Positions 60,632-64,000 of a stretch of DNA of 64,000 nucleotides are shown here, piece by piece; the first letter of the stretch is position 1; every line of letters begins with the position of its first letter. The notes under the pieces are model-generated. The model did no database searches. It saw only the letters and a list, made by a program, of their open reading frames with translations, and was not told the DNA's origin. The translations under genes and the position numbers were made by a program. This DNA is from CAZZBK01 sp964652155 (lineage in GTDB: Bacteria > Planctomycetota > Planctomycetia > Pirellulales > PNKZ01): positions 1 through 64,000 of the forward strand of contig CAZZBK010000012.1 of NCBI GenBank assembly GCA_964652155.1. The letters are read 5' to 3'.

Positions 60632-62032
60632 TTAATCCTCCGCCTTACTTCCGTCGCCGCACATTTTGACGATCCGCGGGTCGAAGCGTGCGAGCACCTC
60701 GACAAGCTCGGTTTGCTCGGCAATCACGTCATCGATGTTCTTGTAGACGTAAGGGACCTCGTCGGCGCCAGCACTCAAGACGTGCACGCCTCGCTTTTCC
60801 AGGTCGCGTTGCACGGCCTTCCAGGTGAACTTGCCCAACGCGGCGGTGCGCGACATGAGCCGACCGGCGCCGTGTGACGCGCTGTGCAGGCTCTCCGCGT
60901 TCCCCTTGCCTCGCACGACGTAGGCCGGTGTCGCCATCGAGCCGGGGATCACGCCCAATGCGCCGGGCCCGGCGGGCGTGGCTCCCTTTCGATGCACGAT
61001 GACCTCGCGACCGTTGTGCTGCTCCTTCCAGGCGAAGTTGTGATGATTTTCGATCCCCGCGATGATCCGTCCGCCGAGCAGTTTGCTAACCTGTCGATGG
61101 ATCACATCATGGTTGGCAGCCGCGTAGTCCCCCATCAAATTCATCGCGGCCCAGTATTCCTGTCCCGCCTCGCTATCGAGATCGAGCCAGGCCAGCCGAC
61201 CGAAATGCTGCTCATGTTTGCTGAGCCGCGATTGGGCGATCGCGCTGTAGGTCGAGCAGACCGAGGCTCCCACGCCGCGGCTGCCACTGTGACTCAGCAG
61301 CGCCACGTACTCGCCCGGCTCCAAGTCAATGTCGCTCTGCCGCTCACCAAGCGTCAACACGCCGAACTCGACAAAGTGATTGCCCGAGCCACTCGTGCCG
61401 AGTTGCTTCCAGGCCTTGGCTTTGTTTTCACGCGTGATGCGCGAGACGCTCCAGTCGGCGTCCATCACCGGATGATCGTGGGGCGTATCGTAGGCCACGC
61501 CCACGCCAAATCGTGTGCCCCGTTCGAGCGCGTCGCGGAACGGCTCGAAGTGTTTGCGCTGCTCCAATCGCTGCACGGGAACGTCAAGCACCGAGAGCTT
61601 CATGCGGCAAGCGATGTCGACTCCGACGGCGTACGGGACCACGGCGTTGTCGAGCGCGAGCACCCCGCCGATCGGCAGGCCGTAGCCCACGTGCGCGTCG
61701 GGCATCAGCGCCGCCCCCACGGCGCGGGGCAACTCGCAGGCCTGACGCATCTGGGCATGCGACGCCTCGTCGATGTGCCGCGCGCCCCAAGTACGGTAGA
61801 CGAGTGGCTCGGTTCGCTTGACAGACAATTCGGGCGAGAGGAGTTCGCGAGCCAATTCGCCAAAATGCCCGTCATTCTCAAACGACGATGGATTCGCCAG
61901 CACCTCGGCGATCTGCTGCCGCATATCGCGACCCCGCGATGCGCCTTGCGCGCAGGCCGCTTGAATGCCGCGAATGGCGGCCGCGCAGCAGCTTTCGGGC
62001 ACTCCGAGCTTAACAAGTTGCCGCGCGTTCAT
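60632..62032 (-). CDS. rtcB: RNA-splicing ligase RtcB
   Basis: A 466-residue GTP- and Mn-dependent ligase joining 2',3'-cyclic phosphate or 3'-phosphate RNA ends to 5'-OH ends. Family motifs are ALMPDAHVGYGLPIGGVLAL, YAVGVDIACRM (Cys metal ligand), GTSGSGNHFVEFG and LLSHSGSRGVG (His ligands), NHHNFAWKE, VIHRQVSKLLG and the guanylylated His in SASHGAGRLMSR. The N-terminal 110 residues are an extra helical region. It starts 9 bp after the bioD stop, so the two are cotranscribed. No RtcA or RtcR gene is visible. Confidence 0.96.
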   Translation of the reverse strand: MNARQLVKLGVPESCCAAAIRGIQAACAQGASRGRDMRQQIAEVLANPSSFENDGHFGELARELLSPELSVKRTEPLVYRTWGARHIDEASHAQMRQACELPRAVGAALMPDAHVGYGLPIGGVLALDNAVVPYAVGVDIACRMKLSVLDVPVQRLEQRKHFEPFRDALERGTRFGVGVAYDTPHDHPVMDADWSVSRITRENKAKAWKQLGTSGSGNHFVEFGVLTLGERQSDIDLEPGEYVALLSHSGSRGVGASVCSTYSAIAQSRLSKHEQHFGRLAWLDLDSEAGQEYWAAMNLMGDYAAANHDVIHRQVSKLLGGRIIAGIENHHNFAWKEQHNGREVIVHRKGATPAGPGALGVIPGSMATPAYVVRGKGNAESLHSASHGAGRLMSRTAALGKFTWKAVQRDLEKRGVHVLSAGADEVPYVYKNIDDVIAEQTELVEVLARFDPRIVKMCGDGSKAED

Positions 62033-62041
62033 GTGTTGGCT

Positions 62042-62698
62042 TTAATCCATCCAGGCGGTGTCGAGTGTCGTTGCGCCGTAAGGGAGTTCGATCACCTTCA
62101 CGTCGGTGCGGCGGCGCAATTCGGCAGCATTGGTCGTTACGCTTTCATCGTGTTCCAAGTCAGCTTGATTCAAGATCACCGCCGCCACGTCGACGCCGCC
62201 GCGATACGTTCGCGCGGCGTGCAACGTGAGCAGCGTGTGGTTGAGCGTTCCCAGGGCATTGCGGGCGACGATCACGAGCGGCAGCTTGAAATCCACGGCT
62301 AGGTCGGCGACCGTCGACCGCTCGCTCACCGGTGAGAACCAACCGCCAGCCCCCTCGACGATCAACGTCTCGCACCGTTCGCGCCAGTAGTCGAGCCCGC
62401 TGCGCAACAGCCGATCGTCGACCGTGGTCCCCGCCAGTTGCGCGGCCACCGGCGGAGCGAGTGACGCCGCGAAGCGTTGTGGGCAAACGCGGTCTCGATC
62501 TCCGAACTGTCCGGCAGCTCGCCACAGCGTATCGGCGTCGTCGCTCGTCCATCGCTCGGAGAGCCAATAACAACCGCTGGCCACGGGCTTGTACACGCCC
62601 ACGCGGCGTCCCTGCTCGACAAGTTGTCGCGCCAGCAGAGCCGCCACGAACGTTTTGCCTACTCCGGTATCGGTGCCAATCACAAACCAGCCATTCAT
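62042..62698 (-). CDS. bioD: ATP-dependent dethiobiotin synthetase BioD
   Basis: A 218-residue enzyme that forms the ureido ring of dethiobiotin in biotin synthesis. ATG 62698 has GGGA 7 nt upstream. A second ATG at 62704 is in frame. The P-loop is GTDTGVGKTFVAAL, the substrate Lys is in VGVYKPVASG, VEGAGGWFSPVSE supplies the Mg/phosphate loop, and VIVARNALGTLNHTLLT follows the family. The other bio genes are absent, although an assembly gap begins 149 bp upstream. Confidence 0.94.
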   Translation of the reverse strand: MNGWFVIGTDTGVGKTFVAALLARQLVEQGRRVGVYKPVASGCYWLSERWTSDDADTLWRAAGQFGDRDRVCPQRFAASLAPPVAAQLAGTTVDDRLLRSGLDYWRERCETLIVEGAGGWFSPVSERSTVADLAVDFKLPLVIVARNALGTLNHTLLTLHAARTYRGGVDVAAVILNQADLEHDESVTTNAAELRRRTDVKVIELPYGATTLDTAWMD

Positions 62699-62847
62699 GG
62701 TCATTTCCCAACAAGTGTAACGACACAGACCGAGCCAACATTGTTCACCCGCAGGGGGCGCATGTCCATCGCGGCTTCCGCTCTTGGGCATTGTCGAGTA
62801 CGATTCGAGGCGTGCGTTATTGAGCCAGCAACGCGCTCACGACCGGC

Positions 62848-62947
62848 NNNNNNNNNNNNNNNNNNNNNNNNNNNNNNNNNNNNNNNNNNNNNNNNNNNNN
62901 NNNNNNNNNNNNNNNNNNNNNNNNNNNNNNNNNNNNNNNNNNNNNNN
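62848..62947. other. Assembly gap (100 N)
   Basis: Exactly 100 N, a usual placeholder length. The bases on both sides are the same heptamer GACCGGC (62841-62847 and 62948-62954), so the contig ends may overlap, or a repeat may have broken the assembly. I see no callable gene in 62699-62976. Confidence 0.95.
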
Positions 62948-62976
62948 GACCGGCTAAGGATGATGGAGTTGACGGT

Positions 62977-63843
62977 ATGAGTGGTGTCACGATCGGTCTG
63001 GTGCAAATGACCTGCACCGCGGCCAAACAACCGAACATCGACAAGGCGGTGGCCCGGATCGGCGAGGCGGCCGCCGCCGGAGCGCAGGTCATCTGCCTGC
63101 AAGAGTTGTTCGCGGGGCATTACCCGGCCCAGGAAGAAGACTTCCGGCGGTTCGACGAGGCGGAGCCGATCCCCGGTCCGACGAGTGACGCGATCGCCGC
63201 GGCGGCCAAGCAACACCAGGTCGTCGTGGTGGGCTCGTTCTTCGAGCGCCGCGCGCCCGGCGTCTATCACAACACAGCGGTCGTGTTCGACGTCGACGGC
63301 TCACAGGCCGGCATCTATCGCAAGATGCACATTCCGGACGACCCCCATTACTACGAAAAGTTCTTTTTTACCCCCGGCGACTTGGGCTTCAAAGCGATCG
63401 ACACCCATTATGGCCGCATCGGCGTGCTCGTCTGTTGGGACCAGTGGTATCCCGAGGCGGCCCGGCTCACCGCGATGCACGGGGCGCAAATCCTCTTTTA
63501 CCCCACGGCCATCGGTTGGCAAGCTCACGAAAAGGCGCAGTTCGGCCCCTCGCAGCATGACGCCTGGGAGACGATGATGCGCAGCCACGCGATCGCCAAC
63601 GGTCTGTTTGTCGTTGCCGTGAACCGAACCGGCCTGGAGTCGAATATCGAGTTCTGGGGCGCGTCGTTCGTGGCTGACCCCAACGGGCAACTGCTGGCCC
63701 GAGCGAGTCATGACCGCGAAGAGACGCTGCTGGTCGAGTGCGAATTGGGTCAGATCGACTCAGTGCGAACGCATTGGCCATTTTTTCGCGATCGGCGTGT
63801 CGACGCGTATGGCGATTTAACGAAGCGCTGGCTCACCACCTAA
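62977..63843 (+). CDS. aguB: N-carbamoylputrescine amidase (nitrilase superfamily)
   Basis: A 288-residue enzyme hydrolysing N-carbamoylputrescine to putrescine. The nitrilase triad is complete: Glu43 (CLQELFAGHY), Lys116 (YRKMHIPDDPHYYEKFFF) and Cys153 (VLVCWDQWYPEAARL). The PDDPHYYEKFFFTPGD stretch and IGWQAHEKAQFGPSQHDAWE are typical of AguB rather than of general nitrilases. GGAG lies 9 nt before the ATG. The family normally works after agmatine deiminase in the agmatine route to polyamines. A gene that begins 125 bp downstream could be that partner. Confidence 0.94.
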   Translation: MSGVTIGLVQMTCTAAKQPNIDKAVARIGEAAAAGAQVICLQELFAGHYPAQEEDFRRFDEAEPIPGPTSDAIAAAAKQHQVVVVGSFFERRAPGVYHNTAVVFDVDGSQAGIYRKMHIPDDPHYYEKFFFTPGDLGFKAIDTHYGRIGVLVCWDQWYPEAARLTAMHGAQILFYPTAIGWQAHEKAQFGPSQHDAWETMMRSHAIANGLFVVAVNRTGLESNIEFWGASFVADPNGQLLARASHDREETLLVECELGQIDSVRTHWPFFRDRRVDAYGDLTKRWLTT

Positions 63844-63946
63844 GAGCGTTGAACAACATGGCTGGGGACTGTCCCATTTTTTTGAATGTTCCCCGAGAAA
63901 CATGGGACTGTCCCCCTCTCGGTTGCCATTTTGTTCAACGCTCTCA
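63841..63946. repeat. Palindromic extragenic element with GGGACTGTCCC boxes
   Basis: Outer arms TAAGAGCGTTGAACAACATGG (split over 63841-63861) and 63926-63946 are complementary over 21 bp with two mismatches. Inner boxes GGGGACTGTCCCA (63864-63876) and TGGGACTGTCCCC (63903-63915) are also complementary with one mismatch. A T7 tract follows the first box. The left arm contains the aguB TAA stop. The same core occurs at 456-542. Confidence 0.65.
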
Positions 63947-63967
63947 GCCGCCAGAAAGGATCGGGCG

Positions 63968-64000
63968 ATGAGTGTGCCCCCATTTTCGCTCGCCGACACG
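63968..64000 (+). CDS. Start of a gene cut off by the right edge
   Basis: Eleven codons (MSVPPFSLADT) after AAAGGA with 7-nt spacing. This is too short to identify. Its place after aguB would suit agmatine deiminase, but that is only inference. Confidence 0.5.
   Translation, partial: MSVPPFSLADT

Noticed and set aside
62817..62847. 3' end of a truncated biotin gene (reading PVVSALLAQ on the minus strand)
   Set aside because: Ten codons before a gap cannot support a gene, and the right side of the gap leaves no room unless the gap is much longer than shown.
1..64000. tRNA, rRNA or known riboswitches
   Set aside because: I looked in the intergenic spaces and found no cloverleaf, rRNA core or recognised aptamer sequence. 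This is by eye, so a covariance-model scan would be decisive.

Overview
The window comes from a GC-rich planctomycete, most likely of the Pirellulales. The evidence is the combination of a PSCyt1/DUF1549/DUF1553 cytochrome-like protein, two DUF1501 proteins, a sulfatase, a secreted esterase fused to HEAT-like repeats, a Ser/Thr kinase with TPRs, a WD40-caspase protein and many Sec or Tat leaders. Two N runs (10 and 100 bases) show that it is a scaffold. Codon differences at the first gap suggest mixed strains, as in a metagenome-assembled genome. I found no tRNA, rRNA, CRISPR array or insertion sequence.

Layout. 1-10.5 kb: a truncated esterase, then signalling genes (a membrane Ser/Thr kinase with TPRs, an exported protein of unknown function, a translationally coupled DUF4384 / WD40-caspase pair). 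8.7-14.8 kb: a three-gene minus-strand operon encoding a NuoE-NuoF fusion, a very large Fe-S protein carrying two cyclic-nucleotide-binding domains, and a class III nucleotide cyclase with FHA-like and GAF regions. 15-25 kb: enolase-superfamily enzyme, transketolase, TIM-barrel isomerase, metallo-beta-lactamase exonuclease-like protein, TolC-like lipoprotein, NAD-dependent epimerase and a secreted esterase. 25.4-25.9 kb: a small heat-shock protein with a strong hairpin in its leader. 26-36 kb: the planctomycete sulfatase / DUF1501 / PSCyt1 operon, a secreted lactonase-like propeller and a second DUF1501 gene. 36-47 kb: secreted metallohydrolase, LarE, a CBS protein, a TPR O-GlcNAc-transferase-like enzyme, esterase-HEAT fusion, FkbH-like protein and a membrane protein fused to spermidine synthase. 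47.9-56.7 kb: a Tad (tight adherence) pilus locus, cpaA-cpaB-cpaC-cpaE-cpaF-tadB-tadC, without a visible pilin gene, followed by an acyltransferase. 58-64 kb: pyrB-pyrC, bioD-rtcB, N-carbamoylputrescine amidase and the first codons of one more gene.

How the genes work together. The most interesting unit is 8,696-14,786. NADH-oxidising NuoEF chemistry is joined by a 4-bp gene overlap to a protein with seven predicted Fe-S clusters and two cyclic-nucleotide pockets. The gene that could make the ligand starts 8 bp after it. This looks like a redox module gated by a second messenger. The Tad genes form a nearly complete secretion machine with a transcription terminator inside the cluster. Both ends of the window carry palindromic extragenic elements built around a GGGAC(A/T)GTCCC core, and a 33-bp-arm inverted repeat lies between pyrB and rtcB.
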